A DNA stretch of 64,000 nt. Source: Muricea muricata (lineage: Eukaryota; Cnidaria; Anthozoa; Malacalcyonacea; Plexauridae). Within the stretch, counting starts at the first letter, position 1. Each line of letters begins with the position of its first letter. A model generated the notes under the pieces. The model saw only the letters and a list, made by a program, of their open reading frames with translations. It made no database searches and had not been told where the DNA came from. The stretch covers positions 4,030,001-4,094,000 of the forward strand of contig OY979719.1 in assembly GCA_963855995.1 (NCBI GenBank), given 5' to 3'. Shown here in pieces: positions 13,701 to 24,255 of this stretch. The translations under genes and the position numbers were made by a program.

Positions 13701-15952
13701 TGAATATTCCTAATTAAAAAGTTTGTCTAAAAGGGGAATCATCCATTGTCACTTTTTGGCACAAGTTGACAAGTTGTTCCAGGGATGGATGGGAAAGATG
13801 GATTTAATAATTTCTCTGCGTTTACAACAACTCATTGATGACTCAACAATTTGGAAACCAGCATGCGCGCACATCCTGGTTAGCAAATAATTTGGCATCG
13901 TCAAAAAGCTTGTTACAAGTTTTTCCCTGTTTATGCATGCACTGTGAACAGGTCTTGAAATTAAATGGTGTTTTAATTTGTACATAGGTGAAAATGAATC
14001 GTATGAGACAGAGAATTGCAGCGAGGCTTAAAGAGGCACAGAACACGGCAGCCATGTTGACGACATTTAATGAAGTTGATATGAGGTTAGACATGCGAGA
14101 TTTATACACGCAGGTGTCAATGTTACGCCGAGCGCTAGAAGGGGGATGGGCATACCCCAAAGGGGGATGTGATGTTACTCTCTCATGTCAAACACCCAGC
14201 CAAACAGACAAAAGTTGGTTATACATTGGGGGGGGGGGGGACTTGAAGTATACAAGGCTCTATGCAGTACATTGATTTGTTTCTGCAAACTTAGTGAAAT
14301 AATATGTTAAATCCCCTGGGTAAGCTCCCCCCTGCCCGGAGGCTTTTAACATTGACGGGGTCATAGTAGATTAAAGACTTGCGTCGCGTTACGACAGAAT
14401 GAGTTAGAAATACAAGTTTTGAAAATGATTTGCACTCAACGAGGCAGTTTTCTGTTCCTTTAGTAATATTATGGAAATGCGTAAACAACATAAGGACGTG
14501 TTTTTGAAGAAACATAATGTCAAACTCGGATTCATGTCAGCATTCATCAAGGCTTCGGCGCATGCGTTACAAGATATTCCAGTCGTTAATGCAGGTATTT
14601 GTCATCAGGAATAGTTTTTGACAAAGTTGAAGGTTATAGGCGGGCATAGAGAGAGAGGTTAGGAGGCGCCCCGTGCCAAAAAAATTCTCTCTGTTCCTCC
14701 CACACTTCCGCCCCTCTTCCACCCCTCTCCCACCCACCTCCCACCATCGCTAATTTTTTAACCTACACCATTCTTCTGGGTTGTCTTCCTAGTGATTGAT
14801 GATGAAAATAATCAGATAGTTTATAGAGATTATATAGATATCAGTGTTGCTGTAGCTACGCCAAAGGTAAGATACTTTCAAGCTGTTTGTCTTGTCAACA
14901 TCCAGTCTATAACAATGTTTAGCTCTGCTTAGTACAAAACACATCCACGTGTTCTGATAGGTTTGTTTCTTGACGCTTCCCTACAGGGTTTAGTGGTTCC
15001 AGTCATCCGCAATGTGGAGAGGATGAATTTTGCTGATATCGAGAAAACTATTAACGCTCTAGGAGAAAGGGTACTCAAAGTCTATTTTATTCCTTTCTGA
15101 CGTTCTTCGGCATGTATGTAATGCCATCATCATACACAAAAAATGATGTTTTACTCTGTGTTATCCCAGGCACGTGACGGTAGCCTCGCTATCGAGGAAA
15201 TGGATGGTGGGACGTTCACGATATCAAACGGTGGAGTGTTCGGCTCTCTCATGGGAACACCAATTATTAATCCTCCTCAGTCAGCCATCCTTGGGATTCA
15301 TGCTATCAATGATAGACCTGTTGCTATTAATGGCAAGGTATTGCATTGAATTTTTTCGCGAAAATTTGACCATGTGAACGTTTTACTGCGCTGCTAGCCC
15401 AGAGTAGAGTAGCGAGTATTTTGAAAAAAACTTTTAAAAAGCGTTTTTAGCAAGGCCTGCATTCGATCTTTTGGATTCTCTTATGCTTGAAAAACATGGC
15501 AATGTTTCCTGGTTTGTCTACCTTCAGGAAACATGGCTAGGAAACAATTTTTCCTGGTTTGTCTACCTTCAGGAAACATGGCTAGTAAAAAATGTTTTCT
15601 GGTTTGCCTACCTTCAGGAAACATGGCTAGTAAAAAATGTTTTCTGGTTTGTCTACTTTCTGGAAACATGGCTAGTAAACAATGTTTTCTCGTTTATCTT
15701 CAGTACCTTTAGGAAACATGGCTTGGAAACAATGTTTGTTTCTGCTCTAACTAACATTAATCCTATCAAGTAACAGCAAAAAAACGAACATCAGCGATTG
15801 ATTTCTATTTGTTCCAGGTTGAAATCCGACCAATGATGTACCTTGCCTTGACTTACGATCATCGTTTAATCGATGGCAGAGAAGCAGTGACATTCCTACG
15901 AAAGATCAAGTCGACAGTTGAAGATCCTAGGACTATACTACTTGATCTCTAA
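10728..15952 (+). CDS. DLST: Dihydrolipoyllysine-residue succinyltransferase (2-oxoglutarate dehydrogenase E2), mitochondrial
   Basis: DLST is the core E2 of the 2-oxoglutarate dehydrogenase complex and transfers succinyl from lipoamide to CoA in the mitochondrial matrix. Fifteen exons: 10728-10796, 10888-10933, 11034-11094, 11445-11491, 11825-11899, 12012-12067, 12268-12376, 12899-13027, 13098-13225, 13988-14085, 14464-14594, 14793-14866, 14987-15070, 15170-15337, 15818-15952. They give about 469 aa (human 453). The N-terminus ([19 protein letters not shown]) is basic and hydroxylated, a mitochondrial presequence. The lipoyl domain carries the lipoylated lysine in [15 protein letters not shown] Pro/Ala-rich linker follows. 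As in animal DLST there is no peripheral-subunit-binding domain of the PDH-E2 type. The catalytic domain has [12 protein letters not shown] and the active-site HRLIDGREA near the C-terminus. The intron after ETDK appears to use a GC donor. Confidence 0.97.
12425..12515. repeat. 15-bp tandem repeat, about 5 copies, in DLST intron 7
   Basis: The unit ATCACACCACATAGC is repeated about five times without visible divergence, which indicates recent expansion. The intact frames across it on both strands follow from the 15-bp period and are not coding. It lies just downstream of the exon 7 donor. Confidence 0.9.
13360..13755. mobile_element. Fold-back (long inverted repeat) MITE in DLST intron 9
   Basis: Arms of about 160-170 bp, inverted relative to each other, flank a short centre near 13550. 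Left arm words such as TTAGGAATATTCATCAGCAC, CAGCTGAAAAGAGCAT and GTGGAAAATAAAGCCCAGTG reappear as reverse complements on the right. It interrupts a GTTGTAACAAG-type repeat, which continues on both sides, so it inserted there. The central words GTTTGCAAATTTTGTATACTTT-like and GTATTATGC are shared with the element at 23440-23740. Confidence 0.75.
15490..15740. repeat. About 44-bp minisatellite, 5 copies, in DLST intron 14
   Basis: A unit containing GGTTTGTCTACCTTCAGGAAACATGGCTA is tandemly repeated about five times (copies begin near 15510, 15555, 15600, 15645 and 15690). The last copies are more diverged. Open frames on both strands here are repeat translations, not genes. Confidence 0.9.
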
Positions 15953-16504
15953 GAAACACAACATAGCAAAATAATGTAGAAATTATAACCTATTTAAGAC
16001 GACACGCTACAGTAAACGTTTCGACCACTGTAATTTTTTACCAGCATGGCTGTTTACTAACGTTCAATTTGGAGTCTGAAAATAGTATTGTGCACGCGCC
16101 ATTTCCTTTATAACTGCTTCACGATTAAATCGATGTGCTGATGAATTGTTCAATGTAAAATGGTTTTGACCAGAATATTCGAAAAATTTTTCATGTTATT
16201 ACATCTATTTTTAAATAACTTTCTTAGGCTCGTGTATATTTGAAGATCCTCCCAACGTAAACTCTAGGCTGAAACTTGTTGGTTTCCTCTGGGTAATTCG
16301 GTTTCCTTTCAAACACTTAACTGAGCCAACAATCGAAGCTGTGCTCCGTGATCAGACATGAGTCATAAATGCCTTCGACTGGATCAGGTTAAACAGCGTC
16401 TTTTGCAATTCACTTATTATAAGCACTCAGCTGCTAGTAAGGATGGTTAGAGCAAGCCTACTGAACACTATAAGAACAAACAACATCCAATTCAACCATA
16501 TATC

Positions 16505-16570
16505 CAATCTCGTACCCAGAGCAATGCCTGTTCGCGGGTTAGGCTGGCATTGGCTCTGGGTACGAGATTG
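16505..16570. mobile_element. 66-bp mini-MITE with 9-bp target-site duplication
   Basis: The element begins CAATCTCGTACCCAGAGC and ends with its inverse, GCTCTGGGTACGAGATTG. It is flanked by the identical 9-mers CCATATATC at 16496-16504 and 16571-16579, the mark of transposition. It belongs to the same family as the elements at 36514 and 55910. It lies in the 5' flank of the RING/TPR gene, about 85 bp before the ATG. Confidence 0.85.
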
Positions 16571-16653
16571 CCATATATCCAGTGACGTCACAGCGAACTT
16601 GTTACTAGGACGCTGTTGGCCAGGCAACTCGCGCGACAATTTCGAAAAACAGC

Positions 16654-19600
16654 ATGGATGACGCTTCTCTTAAAAAACTAAGCATTTCTCCAGGGAAACT
16701 TGATCCCAAATTTAACAAAGATATTGCTGAGTATTCGGTGGTTGTCGGAAGCAGCGTTAAAGAACTAAAAGTCAGCCCTTTGACGAGTGATAACAATGCC
16801 TGTTACTCGATATCTGTGAGTAAATTTCACACGTGGCTCCTTACAATAATTGTCAAGCGTTCTTTTTGATGTTTAAACTATTTATTGAACTTTATAATTG
16901 ATGAACTTCGTTATTTATCAAACTTCATTAATTATTTATTGACTTCATTATTTATGTTTTTTAACTTTTAATCAAAAACCATGCCTGCATTTCCTGCATA
17001 TTTGTTCTTTGCAGGTCGTAAAAAAATTTTGCAGCTAGCCTTGCAGGGTTCAAACGTGCCCTCTTTGCTGGAAGCTTACAAATTGCAACTTGTTTAAGTC
17101 ACCGAACAATTTTTTTCAGTTGTGTATGATATGGCCAAAGATGGCTAGTGGACCACAATGCATTCTATGTAAACTTGACACGGGTGATAAACCAATGTAA
17201 TATTAACTATTGTGATTTGCTAAATCCATGCCGAAGATCTCCAGCATGGGATGCATTCTGGGTGCATGAGTATCTGCTTATTTATAGTTCAAACCCAAGA
17301 TTGTGTGAGACATTCTGACCATGAAATTCAGTTTGTTTCAGAGGTACTTGCAGGTAGTTCTTCTACCTACTTTAAGATCCCAACATTAAATAGGAATGCC
17401 AAAAACCAGTTGTATTAAAATATAATTTTGTGGAAACACCATGTAGGTTGAATTTTTAGGTGTCTAATTAAATATGACTTTTAGCCTAATACCTATTAGC
17501 AAGCAAAACACATGCAAATGGCACATGTACAACACATTAACCTTTTGTGCTATTTCATATTGCATATCACAATAACAAAATATTAAGTTTAATTTAAGAC
17601 TTTAAGTTTAATATTAAGACTTGTTCACTTAGGGTTCAAATGGTGGCAAAACTGTACCACTACATGAAGGAACATTAACCATAATCACAGTTGAAGTAAC
17701 ATCAGAAGATGGTACCATCAAAAACTATGTTATCAATGTAACCCGCCTGTCCTCAAGTGATGCTTCCCTTTCTGGGATAACATTATCCTCAGGAACTTTG
17801 TTGCCCTCGTTCACCCCGAACTGTATTTTGTATACATCAACTACCCCCTACCACATCCCAACTATAGAAGTCAAAGCTATGGCACCTGACAAAGGGATTG
17901 ATGTTGTCATCAGAAACAACCCTGATGGAAAACCTCTGCCGTTAAACTGTGGTGAAACAAGCATATATATTGATATAACCTCTCCTGATAAAACAACATC
18001 TAAAACCTATCAACTTCTGATTCAGAGAGCCAAAATCCCATGGCATATTACTATGATAGACAGTAGCACTATTCCTAATTTTACCTGTCCAATTTGCTTA
18101 GCAATTGTCCACTGCCCTAAGTCTATTGCCGAGACACAATCAAAACATGTGTTTTGTAAATCTTGTATTAATGAGCTAACTAGGACAACCAAACGAAATC
18201 CTCTTAACGAACAGTTGCTAATGGGTGATTGGCTCGTTAGTGAGTCAGCTTTGGAAGAGAAGTTGACCTTGCTGGAAGTACGCTGTGTTTTTGCTCGTTA
18301 TGGTTGTAATGAGAAGCTAAAATTTGGTGAGCTTGGATGTCATATGATGCAGTGTGAATTCAGATTATGTTATGTTGATAAATCAGAAGAACTAACTGTT
18401 AACAAACTTCTGGAAGAGAAAATGAAGGTGTGAATGCTATCAATTTTCTATGTGATCATGTGAATTCTATATGTAATGACATGAATATCACATCAACATG
18501 ATGTGATTTAAAAATATGCTATGTGCCTCCTAGCTAATGAATGTCTTGTGCTCTTGTATAGAATCTTTGTATTTCATGTACAGAGTGTAACATGAATGTG
18601 AGGTCTGTTGAGATTGAAAACCATCAAGCCAAAATGTGTTGTGCCAAACAGCATGATGATGCCAGCTTGCCCAAAGTTCCTGTGAGACAGTGGGAGAAAA
18701 AACTGCAGCAAGAAACCAGTGAGAAATCAGTGGATGTTATTTTACAAAATGCTGAAGAGCAAGAAAGATTATATTTTCAGAGTCTAAGTGTATTTGGTAG
18801 GTTGGTGACCTATTTCCTGGGGAAATTTCACCAGAGTGCTAAGTAACACATAATCACCACTATATTTCCAGGTCAGAGCCGTCATTGTGACAGTGGTTCT
18901 TCTCCAATGAAGTACCTAAAGTCAGCCAATGAACTTTATGCTACAGCAATCAAATTCTCATCAAAAGATGCGAAAATTCACTTTAAACTCGGACAGATTC
19001 TTGAAGAAATGCATTTTGTTGAAGATTGCTTTGGATTTAAACAAGAGGTATTATTGACTTAAAAAATGAATACAAAACAACATGTTGCACTTGAAATAGT
19101 ATTGTCCATCTTCTGATGGGCCCTGCAATTTCTAGTCATATCTTCTTTTTGATATAAATGCAAAAGCTTTAAGGATTATGTGGTCAGGTTGGTTTGAACA
19201 TGTGATATTTGAGGCCATGGGTTCTATTTTTACTATGGTCAGGAATATTTTTCAGCTTTCCTGGGGTGGGCAGAGACTTGAATGACACCACACACATCAT
19301 TGAGTACATTACGCCAAAACACATGAAAATCAAGGGCTCATAAATTCAACACATGCTATAACAACACCTAAAGACCTATTTATTACTATCTCTTGTAGGA
19401 AGAAGCAGAAACGCCAGCCATCGACTTCAACCAGCAATCTCGAGATAGTAGTAAAGAGGATGACATCCAAGCTATTTGCGAGCAACGAGGTTTTGGTAGA
19501 AATCCTCCTCTGGCTTTACAACTGAAAGCTATTGATCAGGAATACCATTATCTGTTGGAAAGTCAGCAATCTGACAGATGTGAATATGTGCAGAAGTTGT

Positions 19601-22600
19601 ATGCCTGGAAATCGAAACAGGCGACGCAGGTTCGTTTTTGGGTATAAGTACGATCAATGGAATGGGTTGGAAACGCAGGCTAACTACCAATGAATCATCT
19701 GTGATACACTGTCCTAGCCTGGATAGCCAGTGCTTTAGAGGGAGGGGTGGTTGAGAACAGGATAAATGAAGGGGGGGGGGCACATCAAACATTTCCAAGG
19801 CCTAAACAAGGCTGCATATCACCATTTTGTTTTGGTAAATCTTTACAGGATGGTAAAGTCGCTCAGCTTGCATCCGACGAAGAAGGAACGTATGGTAAAG
19901 CTTACTTGAAGTACTCTGATGCGGTATCGTTTTCATCAGATAACTATCTTTACCATCTGCACGTTGGAAGATTTCTCTTGCTTCAAGAAAAACACGACGA
20001 GGCCGTGAAGAGATTGCAAATTGCTGTAGGTTTGAAACCTGTCAACATCGAATCAAGGTGCGTTTTAGCAAACACGGGTAGTGGCATGCGGAGCATGGGT
20101 AGCGTATGCGGAGCCTGGAAAACCTGAGTCTGGCATCCTTTTTCACATGAGAAAGTTCTCCTACTTGACCTCTTGTGTGTTTGAGGGGGTTTTCAGTATC
20201 CAAAATGCTCTCATGTGTTTCCCTCGTAAAATAAAGTAGCTTTATTTTCTAACTTTTATTTTTCGTCCACGCGTGGTAAGAGTGTGAAAATCGGTTCCTC
20301 GGCAATCCTTGTCTCTAGTGCTATATTTATCGATTTCAGATTTTACTTGGGTCTAGCTCTGTTGCGACAAACGTGTCGCGACAGGGAATACGAAGCTGTG
20401 CAGTATGTCCACGAAGGACTTGAACACCTCCTCTATAAACTGACATTGCAAGCGGAATCTCTCTCGAACGAGCCATCAAACCAACTTCACTCCAATGTAC
20501 TACTAAACATCGCCAACGTTCAATGTTTAAAAGGCTTTCTCGCTCTCGGGAAAGTGCTGACAAAGACGACAACCAAACTGCCAAGTCATTTCATGAAACC
20601 AGATGAGATATTTCGATCGGTAGCGTCACTCGCCGTCCGCGGCCTGTGCTCGATCAATCATAAAGGAGAGCTGTATCACCAGATTGAAAGGACATTCCTT
20701 GAAGCTCATTCGTGCCTCTTGCAATGGATGGTTGAAGCAAAGAAGAATAATGGTGCAGGGATACCAGAATCACTCGTGGCGACTCATTGTGATCGTTTAT
20801 GTTCGCTTTTAAAAGTTCTCTCCTTGCCAAAGGATAACGCCTTGTTGGAACTACAAGAGAGGGTTAGTCATGAACAGTAAGATGCATAATTTTAACTAGA
20901 TGTTTCAACTAGGTCCAGTAGGGCTTCTTGGGCAAGGTTACACCTCTAAGGTCGGGAGTTCGATTACCCTTTGGGTCTTCTGAATTTGAACCCAGTCTTC
21001 TTAAGAAAGGGACACAAGTCAACTACAGGGAAAGTTGACAGGATAGCTTAGATAATGGGTCCACAGTACTTGCCCTGTTGTGGTAACCCTTCCCTTGTGG
21101 CGAAACTGAAACTTTTGAATCGGACGATTATATATGTTATCGTCGATTTCAGCTAACTATACCACACTATCTTAACGTTATCCACTAATTAACCGAATCC
21201 GAAGGCTGCCTTAACCTACCTTAACCCGCCGTATCTTAACCTCTTGCATCTCTTTGCAGACTTGCCAACAGGGTGTGGTCCTACGGCCTCGAAACAGCCG
21301 AGCATTGTACATGCTAGGAGATGCACAGCTGAGCCGGCATGATAACGACATTAACAACAACAACAACACTAAAGTCTTGGAAGAAGCCGAGAGGAGTTTC
21401 AGAGCGAGTTTGGAACTTGAAGAAAAGTCAAGCGGTGGAAAGGAGGTGCCAGTTTTGATCCAAGAACAACGATGGTGGAAAGACAGACAGGCCGCAAATG
21501 CTAAAGCAAGTGATCCGTCCTCGAGCAAGACTGCTAGCACTTCGAAAGGGAGTCAGAGAGTTTCCCCAACCAAAACTACAACAGCCAGGGGACGGGGTAA
21601 GATGGCGAAGTCCGCATAATTGTACAGAGGTTAAGATACCCTGGTTCCTGTAAATGGGTCCGGGCAGCGATATTTTGTTTATAAAATTTATGGCAATGTC
21701 TGTGTATTCACTTTCAAATACCGTATGTGTTCTTTCGCAGAAGGGTTTAGTCTATTTCAGCAAGCAGAAAAGATGTGGTCAAACATGCAAATACCGGAGG
21801 AAATTGAAAAAAAAATGACGCTGCCCATACCCGTTTACCGGAATATCTAATCCTTTACCGGGCAGTTGCAGACAAGGACGGTTTAGCCGTTATTGACTAA
21901 AATAGGATGGCTCGTAAGGATAGCAAACACGCTTATACCAAGCCGCCCGTCATGTTTGATGGTGGCGGGAAGCAAGCGTACCTCGCGTGTCTCGATAGAG
22001 CGCGAGTAGACTTTTCACATGGTTGTCAATACTGTTTCATCTCTGTCATCTTAAGGTCGCGGTACAACTCCTGCGAGGACTACTGCAGCGACGACAACAA
22101 GAGGTCAAACCAAACAACCGCCTTCAAAACCAGCTCCAGCAAAGACAAGTGTCGCTGCGAGAACCAGCAATGTTAAAACAGCCCGAACAAGTACCTCGAA
22201 ACAGTCAAGTAAGAAATATAATACTTTTGAGTGGGACTTGCTAGAGGGGACGGGGGCTGAATGTGGAGATCGCAAATACGGTACTTCTATTTAGCAACCT
22301 TTGGTCTACCTTTTGAATGAGGGATACTAGAATGGGAAGGAGGGGGGGGGGGTTAAAGCGGAAGAAAAGAAACACAATACTTCTATTTAGCCTCCTGGAG
22401 CTATCTTCGCAATACCGCTATTTTGTCCCCTGGAGCTATCTATAAGTAGGGGGTAATTAAAAGGTGAAGGAGAAAAAATACGTTACTTATACGTGAAAAA
22501 GATATTAACCCATTTTGCGGCATCATCGACAATAATAATAATGCATATCTCATATAATCACCTTCATCATAATATCAAGTAAACAAGTGGCTTATATAAG

Positions 22601-23353
22601 AAACATGTTTAAACTGCTTCTTAAAGAAGAAGCCTGAGCTACTGCTCTACGGTTTCGTATTATGTATCCGCGGTCGCTCGCTGCGCTTTTGTGTCAAATG
22701 TTTGAAGGTGGAATTTTTGCTACGTAGCTCCTGCTGCAAAACCAACACCTGGAAAAGCGCCATGCCGCACATGCAGTCACACTCGCGCAGAAGCAGACGC
22801 TCCTAAACAACCTCCGTCGTCCACTAGCCCAACCACTCCCACCGCACAATCCACTCCTGTGGAACCGGTCGGTCCACCCAACCCGAAATCCTTCCATCCG
22901 CGGCTCGGCTTGGCCCGTGTTCTCACCCGATTAGGTTCGGATCCCGAAGCTGCCCGACGATTCTACGAAGAATGCATTACCATAGAACCGAACCTTCATG
23001 ACGCGTACATAGAACTTGGGGAAATCTTGGTTAAATCGGATCCTCTAGGAGCAGTCGAGGTTTACTCGAAGTATCCATTTCCGCAACCGCTGACCTACGA
23101 CGATGCTTATCTTCATGGCGAAATCGCGCGACTTTTGATTAAGCACGAGAAGTTCGATGATCCAAGGCTGGGTTCAAGTATGATTGCACTGGGGAAAGTC
23201 ATGGGTTTCTCTGTCTTAGAGAAATATGTTGAAATTCTTGATAGTAAGCTGAAGTACAGTAAGTTATTGATGGAGATTTATGCTCAAGTGAACGGAAAGA
23301 CAGTCGACGACCCAGATTTGCAACAGTTCTTCAAGTTTAAATGTTGGATATAA
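16654..23353 (+). CDS. Cadherin-like beta-sandwich / RING / TRAF-type zinc finger / TPR protein, putative E3 ligase
   Basis: Ten exons join in phase to about 1148 aa: 16654-16815, 17633-18427, 18562-18796, 18872-19047, 19399-19629, 19849-20057, 20340-20862, 21260-21596, 22056-22208 and 22728-23353. Residues 1-200 hold two repeats of the kind LKKLSISPGKLDPKFNKDIAEYSV followed by VTSEDGTIKNYVINVTR, typical of the cadherin-like beta-sandwich domain (PF12733 type). Residues about 220-260 are a RING-like finger: CPICLAIVHCPKS, then HVFCKSCINEL. After it come TRAF-like Cys/His fingers (CVFARYGCNEKL..CHMMQC and CISCTECNMNV..HQAKMCC). The rest contains TPR-like helices (YLYHLHVGRFLLLQEKHDEAVKRLQIAVGLKP; AARRFYEECITIEPNLHDAYIELGEILVKSDPLGAVEVY). 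A Thr/Lys/Pro-rich linker near residues 770-860 separates the TPR blocks. Orthology is unknown. An alternative end is the stop at 21617 if exon 8 is read through. Confidence 0.85.
20890..21140 (+). repeat. tRNA-derived SINE-like element in RING/TPR gene intron 7
   Basis: The segment GGTCGGGAGTTCGATTACCC resembles a pol III B box, with a weak A-box-like stretch (CCAGTAGGGCTTCTTGGG) about 35 bp upstream. Its 3' half (GGGTCCACAGTACTTGCCCTG, then CCCTTGTGGCGAAACTG) is recognisably similar to 32620-32700. This suggests a dispersed SINE family. No target-site duplication was identified. Confidence 0.5.
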
Positions 23354-23439
23354 CAAACCGCTGCTGTGACGTGATATTGGCGATATTTAAAGTGTGCAGT
23401 CGGACAGTTTGCATGTTGGGCTAGTTTTTGTTTAGACAA

Positions 23440-23740
23440 CAGAAAGGAAATCCCAGGAAACAACGTAATGAAATTAGTAAATGTGGAAAATTTGATGGCG
23501 AAATGCTAAAAAGCAATATAGCCTTGCAAAGTTTGCAGATTTTTTATACGATTGTATTACGTGTGGATATTGTTACCATGCATTTTTGAACATTTTCCGT
23601 GCATAATACAAATATGTACAATATTTGCAAACTTTGGAAAGCTACATTTTGCACACTTTACAACATTTCGCCACCAAACTTCGTAATTTCACTGATTTCA
23701 CTGTGTTTTGTTCTAGTTGTGGCGATTGACTTGTTCTTTC
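23440..23740. mobile_element. Fold-back MITE downstream of the RING/TPR gene
   Basis: Left-arm words GATGGCGAAATGCT, GCAAAGTTTGCAGAT and ATTACG recur inverted on the right (AACATTTCGCCACCAAAC, ATTTGCAAACTTTGGAAAG). The arms are about 110-130 bp and imperfect. The central sequence resembles the fold-back at 13360-13755, so the two are older and younger members of related families. The rest of 23354-24255 shows nothing coding. Confidence 0.65.
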
Positions 23741-24255
23741 AGTCGATAAATTAGTATTTAGTCTAACATTCAAATTCTCCAGTATACTTACGAGTAGACG
23801 TCTGACTGTTGCTGGAAAATATGTGATGTTTTATGCATTTAAAAAGCCTCATGAAGACTGATTTAAACTCTTCTACTGTGCGCTGACCGTGCTATGCATG
23901 TTTTACATTTGAAATAGTTTTGAATTTTAATCATCCGTGTAACAATTAAGTGTGTTAATTAATAAACAAAATGGAAGGTCTACGATATTATTTTTTAAGT
24001 TTTGACGTATAAAACAAGGATAACCGCACTATCAAGCTATTAGTATATTGGGCTTGGGGAAGGGGGGGGAGGATATGTTTGGAGAGGGGGCAACAGGAAA
24101 TCTTTACCATTTAGGGCCCTTAGAGACGCACATCGTCGAACATAGACAAGACATTTATGACCAACAGGTATTTTTTAACTCATCAAATCTTGATACAAAA
24201 TTTCTAGAAACGAACATTTCCATGATTACTTTCATAGAATTTTCAACACGTATTA

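Noticed and set aside
15471-15773. ORFs across the DLST intron reading [10 protein letters not shown]
   Set aside because: They follow the ~44-bp minisatellite inside an intron of a fully phased gene.
21597-21619. Stop codon in exon 8 of the RING/TPR gene as the gene's end
   Set aside because: A GT donor at 21597 joins in phase to two further exons with continuing Thr/Pro linker and TPRs; read-through remains a possible shorter isoform.
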